From: Artocarpus heterophyllus
Lineage: Eukaryota > Streptophyta > Magnoliopsida > Rosales > Moraceae
Length of the DNA: 64,000 nt
Assembly (NCBI GenBank): GCA_025403435.1
Contig: CM046342.1
Location: 16,246,519-16,310,518 of the forward strand
Direction of reading: 5' to 3'
In this document: positions 22,414 through 33,316 of the stretch, piece by piece
Layout: the number at the start of each line of letters is the position of its first letter
Position numbering within the stretch: position 1 is the first letter of the stretch
Program-made: the position numbers and the translations under genes
Notes under the pieces: generated by a model
What the model was told of the DNA's origin: nothing
Database searches by the model: none
What the model saw: only the letters and a program-made list of their open reading frames with translations

Positions 22414-23364
22414 ATGTCTGAAGTCTCACAAAACAGTGCCCAGCCAGAGGAGCCTGTGGTTCAGTCAGCCCTTGGAGACCTGTAAAACGTGCAAACTGCC
22501 TATAGATTGAATGGCACAAATTATTTGAAGTGGTCCCAGTATGTGCGAACATTCTTGAAGGGAAAAGGCAAGCTCAGTCACCTCCTCGAAACAGGGCCTA
22601 AGAAGGGAGACCCAAAATTCGCTGCTTGGGATGAAGAGGATTCGATGGTTATGTCATGGCTATGGAATGCTATGGTACCCGAAATTAGTGACACGGTTAT
22701 GTTTTTAACCACAGCCCAGGAGATATGGGAAGCAATTAGGCAGACCTACTCCAAAGTAGATGACGCTGCTCAAGTGTTCGAAATCAAGGTAAAGATTGCT
22801 GCAACAAAACAAGGTAACAAGTCTGTAACCGACTATGCAAATCAGTTAAAAAATTTGTGGCATGAGTTGGATTATTACCAGGTTCTCGAGATGAAAAACA
22901 GTGAGGATGCTGCTGCACTAAAGGCGTTCATTGAGAAGGAAAGAACTTATGATTTTTTGGCTGGGCTCAATACGGAATTTGATCCCGTAAGAATCCAGAT
23001 TTTAGGCAAAGGAATATGTTCATTAAACGAGGCAATTGCAACCATTCGTGCTGAAGAAAGCAGGAGGGGAGTCATGTTGGAGATGCAGCTTTTGGAGGGA
23101 TCTGCTCTACTTACAACCGGTTCCAATCAACAAGGCACAGAGAGAAGTACAACTGCTATTACAACAACCGGTGCTACAGAGAACAAAAAGGCTGATTCAA
23201 AAGGAGTAGGTAAAAATAATCTTGTATGTAACTATTGCAAAAAAACTGGCCATACAAAGGAGAATTGCTGGAAGCTACATGGGAAGCCACAGAACCACAA
23301 TCAGCCCAACCGTAGTTTTGGAGGAAGAAATTGGCAACAAAAGGGACAAGCCCATGCTGCGTAG
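22414..23364 (+). pseudogene. Element C gag (one internal stop)
   Basis: ATG at 22414 (MSEVSQNSAQPEEPVV). Codon 24 is TAA at 22483-22485, probably a CAA>TAA change, and the frame then runs open to TAG at 23362. The Gag core is clear: RLNGTNYLKWSQYVRTFLKG, ETGPKKGDPKFAAWDEEDSM, IWEAIRQTYS, FLAGLNTEFDPVR. A zinc knuckle CNYCKKTGHTKENCWKLHG lies near the end. Typical plant copia Gag length. The closing TAG is in frame with protease, so gag and pol are separated only by this one stop. Confidence 0.88.
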
Positions 23365-24573
23365 ACAAACATCAGCAATTCTATAGAACAGCCAAATTCC
23401 AGTGGTAGAGAATTCAACAAGGAGGACATCGAACGACTAAGATCATTCCTTGATTCACTTGAGAAACCATCAGGTGCCTGTTCATTGGCACTTTCTGGTA
23501 TGTCCCTAAACTCACATGTTTTTAGTGTCTCAGATAATGCCACAACCCATTCTTGGATTGTTGATTCGGGTGCAACCGACCACATGACCAACTTGTCCTA
23601 TATTTTTTCCACTTACAACCCTTGTCCTAGTAACAAAAAGATCACTATAGTTGATGGAACACCAATTACTGTAGCCAGCCAAGGGAGTGTATCTTTAGGA
23701 CCAACTTTTTCCCTAAAAAATGTTTTGCACGTGCCCAAGTTAACAACAAATCTGATCTCTGTGAAACAAGTTGTTAAATATATGAACTGTAGTCTCATTT
23801 TTTCAAAAAACTCGTGTGTATTTCAGGACCAAGCAATGGGGAAGACGATTGGGCTTGCTGAGGAAAGAGATGGACTCTATCATCTCAAGCTTGAAAGTGG
23901 AAAGGTGAATGCTGGGGTTGGTTATCCATCTCTCCTTTTGTCAGATTCCAACATGAATAAAAATCAAATTTTTCTTCATCACTTGCAGCTTGGCCATCCT
24001 TCTTTTAGAACATTGAGTGTTATGTTTCCTTCCTTGTTTAAAAATATCAACTTAAACCAGCTTCATTGTGAAACTTGTGAATTTGCTAAACATAAGCGTG
24101 TTTCTTTCTCTCCAAGTAATAATAAATCAATGTTTCCATTCTATTTGATACACAGTGATGTGTGGGGTCCATCAAGGGTTGCTAATGGATGGTTTGTTAC
24201 TTTCATTGATGATTGTACTAGAGTGACTTGGGTCTTTCTCATGAAACAAAAATCTGATGTGGCAAAAATTTTCCCAATTTTTCATAATATGATAAAAACA
24301 CAATTTGGGGTAAAAATAAAAAAGGTGAGGACAGATAATGGGAGAGAGTATTTTAACCAAATTTTATCCCCATTTCTTAACAAGGAAGGAATAATTCATG
24401 AATCCACATGTATTGACACACCTCAACAAAATGGAGTAGCAGAAAGGAAAAATGGCCATATCTTGAAACTACCCGGGCCCTACTTTTTCAGAAAAATGTT
24501 CCTAAATACCTTTTGGGGGAAGCCATTCTCACCGCCACACATCTTATCAATCGATTACCCTCTCGAGTGTTGA
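23365..24573 (+). pseudogene. Element C protease and integrase
   Basis: Same frame as gag. The protease active site is SWIVDSGATDHMT (about 23551-23590), with intact DSGA. The GAG-pre-integrase finger (HHLQLGHPSF, CETC) and integrase core follow: LIHSDVWGPS, FIDDCTRVTW, KVRTDNGREYF and [12 protein letters not shown], with the D, D and E residues present. A one-base loss near 24465 shifts the frame just after the catalytic Glu region. The correct continuation runs in another frame from about 24466 to 24851 (EAILTATHLINRLPSRVL to the HSPP end). Confidence 0.85.
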
Positions 24574-25420
24574 GTTTCAAGAGTCCATGGGAAACACTTT
24601 CACATCACTTTCCAGATTTCCAAACTCCAAACAGACTACCTCCACGGATATTTGGGTGTGTCGTGTTTGTTCATATACATGCTCACAGTCGAAGCAAGCT
24701 AGATCCTCGAGCTTTTAAGTGTGTGTTCATAGGATACTCCTCAACTCAAAAAGGCTACAAATGCTATCATCCATCTACCCGAAAAACTTATATTTCCAAC
24801 GATGTCACATTTGTTGAAAGTGATAATTTCTTCCATCATTCTCCTCCTTAAGGGGAGATAACATTTACCTATGATGAGAAGAATGATGATGTTTAGGACC
24901 TCCTTGTATCTGATCCTCCACATGTTCACCAGGATTTAGTTGTAAATGAACAATCACAGATACTTGTTCCTGCTTCAACTGAAAATACTACCACAGATAC
25001 CCTTGAGCCTCAATCACCTCCCGAAAAGTCTCAATCACCTCCCGAAAATATAGTCGTAATATCCCCAAGACCGGCTAACCTGAAAGTCATCAAACCACTC
25101 CAAGTTTACTCACGAAGGAAGGAGTACAGAACTGATCTAAGGCGAGCCCATGAGTCGGAGCCTGAACTTGGAAAAGAAATTACTCAAGAGAAAAACACCA
25201 TCCAGGTAAACTCTCCCGTTCCTATGTTTGACAAAAAGGAATTAGAGTTACCCAGTGCAGTTCGAAAAGGTACCCAACAGTGCACACAACATCCACTCTC
25301 ACACTTTGTCTCCTTTGACAATTATCTACCACACATAAGACCTTTCTTGTCCACTTAAATACAGTAACCATTCCCAAAACATTATCTGAGGCATTAAGCA
25401 GTGAGGAATGGAAACATGCT
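24466..25420 (+). pseudogene. Element C integrase C-terminus and linker to RT
   Basis: Shifted-frame continuation: HLINRLPSRVLSFKSPWETL, FGCVVFVH, KLDPRAFKCVFIGYSSTQKGYKCY, then a stop at 24849. After it comes a Ser/Pro/Glu-rich linker (EPQSPPEKSQSPPEN) with one or two further stops and a frame change near 25350-25420. Confidence 0.75.
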
Positions 25421-26908
25421 ATGGAAGTTGAAATGGACGCACTTGAGAAGAACAGAATGTGGGAAGTGGTTAAGCTGCCGAAAGGAAAAAAACTAGTAGG
25501 ATGCAAATGGGTGTTCTCCTTAAAGTACAATGCAAATGGAACTCTTGAGAGGTATAAAGGGAGACTGGTGGCGAAGGGCTATACTCATTCCTTTGGAGTG
25601 GACTATCAAGAAACTTTTGCCCCAATGGCAAAAATGAATACAGTAAGAGTTTTGTTGTCTTTAGCAGCTAATTTTGAGTGGACTTTGCAGCAGTTTGACG
25701 TCAAGAATGCATTCCTGCATGGAGATCTCAAAGAAGAAATCTATATGGAGACCCCACCAGGATTTAGTACCGGTGGAGAAAATATGGTGTGCAAATTGAA
25801 AAAGGCATTATACGGATTGAAGCAGTCACTGAGAGCATGGTTCGGCAGATTTACAAGAGCGATGTTAACAATGGGATATAAACAGAGCCAAGGTGATCAC
25901 ACTCTATTCATAAAGTTTTCTGCTTCAGGGGGAGTTACGTCACTTATTGTATATGTAGACGACATCATTGTCACTAGGAATGACCAAAAGGAGAAAGAGG
26001 TACTTAAGGCTAAGTTATCCAAGGAATTCGAGATGAAGGATCTTGGCAGGCTAAAGTACTTCCTAGGAATCAAAGTTGCCCATTCAAAGGAAGGAATCTT
26101 CATTTCACAACAAAAATATGTGATTGACTTGTTGAAGGAGACAGGAAAAATAGGTTGCAGACCAGTTGAAACACCCATTGAGGCGAATCACAAGCTTGGA
26201 GAAGCTGTTGATGATGAACCGGTAGACAGAGGAATGTACCAGAGACTTGTCAGAAAGTTAATCTATCTTTCGCATACAAGACCTGATATAGCTTATGCCG
26301 TCGGGATTGTGAGTCAATATATGCAAAACCCAAAGGAAGCCCATCTCCAAGCGGTCAACAGAATTCTTCAATACTTGAAGTCGAGTCCTGGACGAGGATT
26401 ACTCTTCAAGAAGGGGGCTAGTATGAACTTAGAAGTGTACACAGATTCAGACTATGCGGGATCAGTTTCAGATAGGAGATCAACCTCAGGTTATTGTAGA
26501 TTCCTAGGTGGAAACCTGGTCACATGGAGGAGCAAAAAGCAGCCAGTAGTCGCAAGATCAAGTGCAGAGGCAGAGTTTCGTGCCATGGCTTTAGGGATTT
26601 GTGAATTGTTATGGTTGGGAATAATTCTAAAGGATCTTGGAATTTCAGTTGAAAGGTTGATGAAGTTGTATTGTGACAACAAATCAGCCGTCAATATCAC
26701 GCATAATCCGATACAACATGATCGCACCAAACACGTTGATATCGATCGACACTTCATAAAAGAAAAGCTTGATAGTGGACTAATATGCACTCCATATGTC
26801 TCTACAAGAGGACAATTAGCAGATGTACTAACAAAAGGATTAGCCAACCACACATTTCAGAGAATTATCGGCAAGCTGGGAATAGAAAACATCTATTCTC
26901 CAACTTGA
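25421..26908 (+). CDS. Element C reverse transcriptase / RNase H (open)
   Basis: A 495-aa open frame with the copia RVT_2 and RNase H domains. KWVFSLKYNANG (29-40); catalytic Asp in QQFDVKNAFLHGDL (90-103); KALYGLKQS (128-136; Ser where Ala is usual); YVDD at 178-181; then YTDSDYAG, SAEAEFRAM, YCDNKSA and the closing QLADVLTKGL. No break is seen within these domains. The ATG at 25421 is internal to the original polyprotein; in the intact element this would be made as part of Gag-Pol. Confidence 0.9.
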   Translation: MEVEMDALEKNRMWEVVKLPKGKKLVGCKWVFSLKYNANGTLERYKGRLVAKGYTHSFGVDYQETFAPMAKMNTVRVLLSLAANFEWTLQQFDVKNAFLHGDLKEEIYMETPPGFSTGGENMVCKLKKALYGLKQSLRAWFGRFTRAMLTMGYKQSQGDHTLFIKFSASGGVTSLIVYVDDIIVTRNDQKEKEVLKAKLSKEFEMKDLGRLKYFLGIKVAHSKEGIFISQQKYVIDLLKETGKIGCRPVETPIEANHKLGEAVDDEPVDRGMYQRLVRKLIYLSHTRPDIAYAVGIVSQYMQNPKEAHLQAVNRILQYLKSSPGRGLLFKKGASMNLEVYTDSDYAGSVSDRRSTSGYCRFLGGNLVTWRSKKQPVVARSSAEAEFRAMALGICELLWLGIILKDLGISVERLMKLYCDNKSAVNITHNPIQHDRTKHVDIDRHFIKEKLDSGLICTPYVSTRGQLADVLTKGLANHTFQRIIGKLGIENIYSPT

Positions 26909-26915
26909 GGGGGAG

Positions 26916-27157
26916 TGTCAGAGAATATTGAGTGATTCTAGGAATAAATTCTTGATTTAGTCAATGTATATCTTTATGATTTTGTACTATGTATATAGGC
27001 TGATTGATTAGGTTACTAATTATAGGCAGATTTGTCAACTGATTGATTAGGGATAAACCTTCCTTTTACGTTGTTCTCATTCTTGGCCTATAAGACGCTG
27101 CTGTAATATATTGAACGGTGGAATAAGATAATTTTTTAATTCCCAATCTTTGTGATA
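26916..27157 (+). repeat. 3' LTR of element C
   Basis: 242 bp, preceded by the purine tract TTGAGGGGGAG at 26905-26915. Confidence 0.92.
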
Positions 27158-27162
27158 ATAAT

Positions 27163-28448
27163 AATAATCCCTCTACAGCAAACCATTCCAAGGGTCCATG
27201 GCCAGCCACTTATCGAAGGTACTTGCTCAACCTTATCCATTTTTGACCACCTTATTGTAACAAATTTTGCTTATCATGCAGCAGCCACAAATGTTGACAT
27301 TGAGCCAAACTTATTTGAGGAAGCATATAGAAAACCAAAATAGAGGGAGACCATGAGTAATGAATTGCATGCTTATCCCAAAACAAGACATAGGGTCTCA
27401 CAGAGTTGCCAAAGGGGAAGAAGGCAATAAGATCCAAGTCGGTATACAAGGTCAAGCACAAGCTAGATGGGACAGTTGAAAGGTACATAGCCAGGCTCAT
27501 AGCCAAGGGCTATAGTCAAGTCGAAGGACTCAATTACAATGAAACTTTTGCACCAATAGCAAAGTTTGCCATTGTCAAGTGTCTCATCGTCGTAGCAGCT
27601 ATAAGAGAGTGGGAATTGCATCAGCTAGATGTGAACAACATGTTTCTCAATAGAGATTTAGAAGTGGAAGTCTTCATGAAGATCCTACAAGGACTACCTA
27701 CTTCCAAATTGAAATTCGTGTGCAAATTACACAAGTTACTCTATGGCTTAAAACAAGTGTCTAGACAGTAGTTTGGTAAGCTTTTTGATGCGGTGCTCAG
27801 CTATGGCTTCAAACAGAGCGACTCTAAGAATGTCTAGTTTACATTCAATAAAGAAGTGTCAAGATGATTGTTTCGATCTATGTTGATGATCTAATTCTCA
27901 CTGGAAATGATAATGATAGATGTGAGAAATTTAAACAATATTTGCAAAGTTGTTTCAAGTAAAGGATTTAGGACAACATCACAATTTTCTTGCACTTGAG
28001 GTCAAGAGAACAAGGGATGGGATTTTTCTTTGCCAACATAAATACACGCGAGACATCGTTGATGAGGCATGCCTTGAGAACTCGAAAAGAGTCAAGACAT
28101 CAATTCCTATACAACATGCTTTTTCAGTTGTAGATAGTGAACTCTAACCTGATGCTAGTGAATATAGGAGATTGGTAGGGAGATTGCATTACTTGACATT
28201 GGCAAGGCTAAAATTGTCTTATGTGGTCCACCTACTCTGCCAGTTTCTTAAAAGTCCAAAAGAGTGCTGCACATGGAGATGGCTAAGTGGGTTGTCCAGT
28301 ACCTAAACAACATTCTTGACAAGGGAATATTCTATCCTAAAGATAATGAATTACTCCTTAAAGCCTATTATGACGCATATTGGGCAACTTGCCCCACCAC
28401 AAGGAGATCCGTCATTGGGTTTGTCACATTTCTTGGCAAGGCACCACT
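27163..28448 (+). pseudogene. Element A reverse transcriptase and start of RNase H
   Basis: RT of the host element A resumes after C: KSVYKVKHKLDGTVERYIARLIAKGYSQ, HQLDVNNMFLNRDLE (catalytic Asp kept, Lys>Asn beside it) and LHKLLYGLKQVSRQ, then a stop at 27769. Frames change near 27840-27950, where the YVDD box region reads RSMLMI in one frame and YVDD-like in another. The palm continues as FQVKDLGQHHNFLALEVKRTRDGIFLCQHKY. RNase H begins with YYDAYWATCPTTRRSVIGF and is cut at 28453 by solo LTR D. Confidence 0.8.
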
Positions 28449-28453
28449 CACTT

Positions 28454-31447
28454 TGTAATGACCATGAGAAATTCATTAATAAAATCTAATATTTAATTAG
28501 GTTTAATTAATGAATTTACCCTTAAAAATTGTAGTTTCTATAAAAAATTGTGATAATGTATAAATAAACAGTATTAATTGGAAATTCCACTACGAACGTG
28601 ATGCAATATTGGATATTGTTAGTACAGATTTTATGAGTTCAAATATTCAAGAATTTGTAAATAATATCCATAAAATGAATTTTATATCACAATTAATTGT
28701 AAAATTGTGATATAAATAAATAGATAGAGAGTCCACCAAAACCCTAAACCAATGTAAAAGGAGGCCCGAAGCGATACAAGTATACTGTTAAGTGAAAAGA
28801 CAGATATAAGAAATGTTATGTTTAGTCTCCAAAAATACACCAAAGGCAAGTAAAATATTTTATACAATCTAAGAATATGTTTTGCACCGATTTTACCATG
28901 ACGGTATAAAAAAATATTGTATGGTGAAAAATTACACAGTGTAAATTTTTGGGGCCCACCAAGTAGACACCCATTAGAATTTCATTGGGCCACCATGCCA
29001 TGAGAGGTGGCCCAATTACATTAAGCCACCTTAGTAAACCCATGGATTACTTGATGAGTTACCTTAATGGGATAAGCATGAATTAAATGCAAAGCAAGCC
29101 AAAAAAAATTTCATTTCTTCTTCCTCCCAAACCGGCAGCCATTAAAGCACCTTCCCAAAAATTTGTCAACTTCACATCTTTGCAAAATTGGCCCCAATTA
29201 AGTTCAAGAAGCAAAGCTCAAGGGATTTTACCAAGTTTAAGGTAAAAATCTAAACTTTTTTTTTTCAAGTTCTCCTAGTTTTCTTTTCTTGGGCTAAGAG
29301 GGGATTTGACTCAAGGAATTCTCATGTGAACATGCCTAGGGAAAGCTTCAAAGAAACCCTTGGAAAGGCTAAAAACACAAACTTCCTTTGGGTAAGTTTT
29401 GATTTTTCTTAAACTTGAAGTTTATGTGATTTTTGTTTTGATTTTTATTATTTCAAAAGCATGTGGCTATTCAAGTAAAGTTTTGATTAAATTCCATGGA
29501 TATATGAATTATGGCATGTTGGTATTGTGAAAATTAAGGGTTGAATATGCAAAATGGTAGTTTATGCAAAATAGAATATTGTTGTAATTTTAATGTTAGT
29601 TTTGCAAAAATAATGATTGAGCATGAAAATGGTTTAGAAAAAGGTTGGAACTGCCTTCATAGGGATGGATATGCTGTTTAAAAATGGATTTTTACAAAAA
29701 TGACCCAAGGACTAAATTGCAAGAAAAAGTTTTGTCTCGGCAGAATTGAAAAATGCCCAAAAACACCCCTGTGCAGTGAGAATTTTGAAAAAGTTAAAAC
29801 ACAAAAGTTGTAGATCTTGACGAAACTGTTAGGCGATGTAAATGGTTCGTCGAAAATCGCGCTCGGTTGTGAGATATTAATTTTACAAAAATTTGTTAAA
29901 ATTGGAAAAAAAAATTTAAAAGGTAAAAATGTCATTTTCCAAAAGGATTTAGGGTATGGTACTTTGAGCAAAAATGATCCTTGTAAATAATGGAAAATTT
30001 TGGTTTAAAGAGATTAATTTTAGTCTCGGGCCTAAAATTGTCAGAATTTTCAGATAAGGGACAACATTGTAAAGTTTTACTAAAATGGGGCATCAATGTA
30101 AAATAAAGAGATCCGACCCACTAGGGTATTATTTTTAAATTAGTACGCAACTATTTTCGTTAAAATAGCGAAATCGAGCTCGGAAAGTTTAGTAGGCCCA
30201 CCAAGAGCAAAATCGTTATTTTTCCCCGAGTGGCTTGAATTACTCCGAAACGTTCCAAAAGGGTAAAAGGAATGATTAAAAAGATTTCTGCCCTTCGTTA
30301 GAGACGATAGGATAGAGTAAGATAAAAGTAAGAAAACCGAGATTATTGGAGTTGTATACGGTTATGCAACTCGATTTATTAATTAACAATCATTTGGTAA
30401 TGATATATAGAGAAAGTAGTGAAAATTTGGCTAATAGCTTTGTAATTGGCCAACAGAATCCTAGAAGTCTAGGAAAGAGGGAACTAAGGTTGACTTGTGC
30501 AGCACCCAAACCAATTAAGTACCCATCCCACTTACAGTGTAGAACTGTAGATATAAAATGTGAAATAGGTATATGTATGCTTGTGTGTATATCTAGATGT
30601 ATACCTTTGTGTATGCTATAATGTGAGTACCTATAAGTATATTGGTGTGTGCATGTGAGTATACAGAATAAATACCTGTGTGCATATTATGTTGTATACC
30701 TGTGTGTATATTAAAGTGTACCTGTGAGTATATAAAGTATGTACCATTTGTACTACACTGTATGAGGGTAGTTACTTTTGGTGCATAACATGTGATTATA
30801 ACTTCATGCATGGTATGATAACCATAATAATTGGACTGATAAATATATCACCAGAATTAAGAAAAGTGTTGTACCGACTCTTAACTCGAGAGAAGTTTAA
30901 GGATATAGTATGGTCTCAGTGTCACATAGACCTATGTGCGCAATGGTACGAACACTTGGGCCCTAGTTAAAGATAAGACATGATAATGATAAAGAATGTT
31001 CATAAGAAAGCATAACTAAGTCATGCATTTTATTGAATGTACATGCGGGCTATATTGGGACTTATTGGGCATGAGCTCACTTATATTTCATGCTGTAGGT
31101 ATTCCCACAAGAAGGTTAGAACAATTTCATTGATGAGCTAGCGGAAGGATGAGTAGTATGCAGAATGGGTATGGATGCCGCCATAGTTTTGTTTCCTCTA
31201 TAATATATATTATGTTATTTGAAACATATTGTATAAAAGCCGAAATATAGTTAAGTCAGACAAAACCTCTCTCGAGAGTATTTAGCAAATAGTATTGTAA
31301 GAGAAAGTGTGTTATATAAATATATGTATATGTTTATATTTCAAAAGTTGTTAAAACCTATTTGTGGAAAAAAAAAATTATTCCTAAGTTTCACAACTAT
31401 AAGTAAGAAAAAAGTTTTTCACAGCCCGAAAAAGGCAGGTTGTGACA
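28454..31447 (+). mobile_element. Solo LTR D (2994 bp), gypsy type
   Basis: TGTAATGACCATGAGAAATT to GCAGGTTGTGACA, flanked by CACTT on both sides (28449-28453, 31448-31452). It interrupts the RNase H of element A; the reading GKAPLT is followed, after the insert, by WSLKKQ. Near its 3' end it has the block ATGAGCTCACTTATATTTCA and a TGGATGCCGCC segment, as in chromovirus-type gypsy LTRs and related to LTR H (39649-41746). It is unusually long for a solo LTR. Confidence 0.88.
30565..30745. repeat. GT-rich tandem repeat within LTR D
   Basis: Five to six imperfect units of about 28-34 bp built on TACCTGTGTGTATATTA. Purine/pyrimidine alternation is strong. It explains the open frames at 30346-30621 and 30593-30811. 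Confidence 0.7.
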
Positions 31448-31796
31448 CACTTGGAGCTTGAAGAAGTAGCCAACTATTTCTTTATCTTCTGCTAAAGCAA
31501 AGTATCATGCCATGGCCAAGACTACGAAGGAGATTGTTTGGTTAACATATGTTTTTAAGGACATGTTTAAGGAGGTCCCAAAGCCGATTAGCTTGTTTTG
31601 TGACAACAAATTCGCCAGTCATATAGCAACAATTCAGTGTTTCATAAACAAACCAAACACATTGAATTGGACTACCACTTCATTTGAAAGAAGCACGAGG
31701 AAAAGTTACTCAAGTTCGAGTGTGTATCATTTCACAGCTAGATGGCCGATGTCTTCACCAAGGGACTTGGACATGCTCAGTTTAATCCGATGCTTA
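31448..31796 (+). pseudogene. Element A RNase H, C-terminal part
   Basis: Continues after LTR D: SSAKAKYHAMAKTTKEIVWL, PISLFCDNKFASHIAT (the CDN motif kept) and then a shifted end in which the usual DVFTKGLG motif can be read near 31745-31770 in another frame. It ends before the purine tract. Confidence 0.8.
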
Positions 31797-31824
31797 TAGG
31801 TATTGGCCATGGAAACTATAGCAA

Positions 31825-31896
31825 GCCAGCTTGAGGGAGGCATATCGAATATCTAATATTTGCAAGCTATCATCTAGTTTCCAACTTGAGGGAGGC
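31825..31896 (+). promoter_or_regulatory. Polypurine tract region of element A, duplicated
   Basis: The tract CTTGAGGGAGGC occurs twice, at about 31830-31841 and 31885-31896. The second abuts the 3' LTR. Between them CATATCGAATATCTAAT is close to the reverse complement of the LTR start (AATTGGATATTCGATATC), so a short inverted LTR end sits between the two tracts. Confidence 0.7.
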
Positions 31897-32185
31897 TCTT
31901 AAGAAATTGGATATTCGATATCATATATCTGTTTGGAAAGTATCTTACCAACTGCTAAATTTTCCCAATATGGACTACATCAATTTGTTGAAAAGGAAAT
32001 CGTGGGATAACTAGCCGTTGACTTCCATTTTTTTGGTTTTTTATCAACATATATTTATAGTTTTGATTTCTTTCCTTTGTAACAGAAGCTTACTTATTCT
32101 TCTTAGATGTATATATATGCAAAGACCATTGTAATTTGTTTTTAGCAATCAAACAAAAAATTCAATCCTCATAAATTTTTTTTCA
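31897..32185 (+). repeat. 3' LTR of element A
   Basis: 289 bp, partner of 9745-10030, followed by the CCTTG target copy at 32186-32190. Confidence 0.9.
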
Positions 32186-32203
32186 CCTTGGTTGAATAGA
32201 ATT

Positions 32204-32358
32204 GCTCTATATGATATTTATTATCTTGAATAGTTTATATTTGGATTTTATGAGTTAATTTCACTATGAGAATATAATTACTCTATATGATTTACTTTTT
32301 CTTGAATAGTATAAAATTTGGATTTTATGAGTTAGTTTAACTATGAGAGAATTATGAT
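32204..32358. repeat. Tandem duplication, two units of about 76 bp
   Basis: Both units run from CTCTATATGAT through TTGAATAGT and TTTGGATTTTATGAGTTA to ACTATGAGA. They are diverged by several bases. Confidence 0.8.
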
Positions 32359-33316
32359 TAATTGTCTTTCCTTACTTTTGTGAAACTACTTTTTAAGTTT
32401 GTTTTATCTTCTCCAAACAAGCACATCTACCAATTCCAAAACTATAAACAGACCTTTGATGAAGTGAGAAGGACAATCAGAAAGAAGATTGAAAAACAAG
32501 AAAAAAGCTTAAAGATGTATAAAAATCTAATGCAACAAAAGTGCAAATCATTTCTTTTTTCTCTCTTTACAACATTTTCCCTGCTAATGTTTCATCCCTT
32601 TCATTGGGCATCATCCTTCTCTCCTCTTAAGGCCAAAACCAACATCTGCATTGGGCTAGTTGTTTGGTCCCTAGTAGGAGAGTAGGGTAAATCCTAGGTT
32701 CATGGGAAAGTAGAGATGATGTCAGTGTTTGGGTAGTGAGAAGTGGCAGAGGGACTCAAATCTAGGAGGAGGGGATTAGAAGGTGACCGAATTTGGCGCG
32801 ATGGCTAGTCTTTAGAAGGAGAGGTGGCAATGAAAAGACTGACGGTAGTAATCTAGGCAGTAATTTAGGGTGGCCTTTCTATTGGAGGTGCTCAATTGGC
32901 TCATGGGGAGGTTAGAATGTCTGTGAAATATAAGGTGGTACATATATAGGGTTGTGACTAAGGGTGGTGAGAACCGTTGCTCGTGGCACGATAGTGGATG
33001 TCAGCTGTAGAGCTTTAAGTTGTGGTCCGTTGCTTCTAGATCTAATGATCTTTTGTTTGGGCCAACAATGTTTTTTTGCTTTCTTGGCCAAAATTATTTT
33101 CTTAGGGTGTGCTTGTTTTTCAATAAATGCGTGGATATTTACGCTTGTTTTGTTAGTTTTCTTTTGTAATAACGAAGGTGGTTCTTTTACTTTTCATGTT
33201 CAACTATGGTTTGCTATGTCTATTCAACGTTTTTCTTTCACTAGACTTTTGTTTATACGAAGTTGTTGGTGGCCTCAATACTATAGGTTACTAACTCGGT
33301 CTTAAAATGTACAATC
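32359..33316. other. Intergenic stretch, no gene recognised
   Basis: Mixed composition, with G-rich sequence near 32690-32960. Short plus-strand frames at 32362-32685 and 32964-33305 have no recognisable domain and are probably chance. Confidence 0.5.

Larger units (their letters stand above)
21927..27157 (+). mobile_element. Ty1/copia element C, nearly complete, 5231 bp
   Basis: Two 242-bp LTRs (21927-22168 and 26916-27157) with seven differences (about 3 percent). Flanked by ATAAT (21922-21926, 27158-27162). The primer site TGGTATCCGAGCC follows the 5' LTR and the purine tract TTGAGGGGGAG precedes the 3' LTR. Gag, protease, integrase, RT and RNase H are all present in order, broken by a few point stops and single-base frameshifts. 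The LTR starts TGTC and ends GATA. Confidence 0.93.
9745..32185 (+). mobile_element. Ty1/copia element A, old, carrying three nested insertions
   Basis: The two LTRs (9745-10030 and 31897-32185) match each other from TCTTRAGRAATTGGATATT to TTTTCA. The element is flanked by the 5-bp repeat CCTTG (9740-9744 and 32186-32190). Removing the three younger insertions leaves about 4.8 kb, a normal copia length. The domain order gag, protease, integrase, RT, RNase H is recovered across the breaks: 10052-11150, 11440-12057, 21447-21920, 27163-28448 and 31448-31796. LTR divergence by eye is about 15 percent, and the coding region has many stops, so this is the oldest layer of the stack. Confidence 0.9.

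Noticed and set aside
30346..30811. Cys/Leu-rich frames on both strands
   Set aside because: They derive from the GT-rich tandem array in LTR D; no family features.
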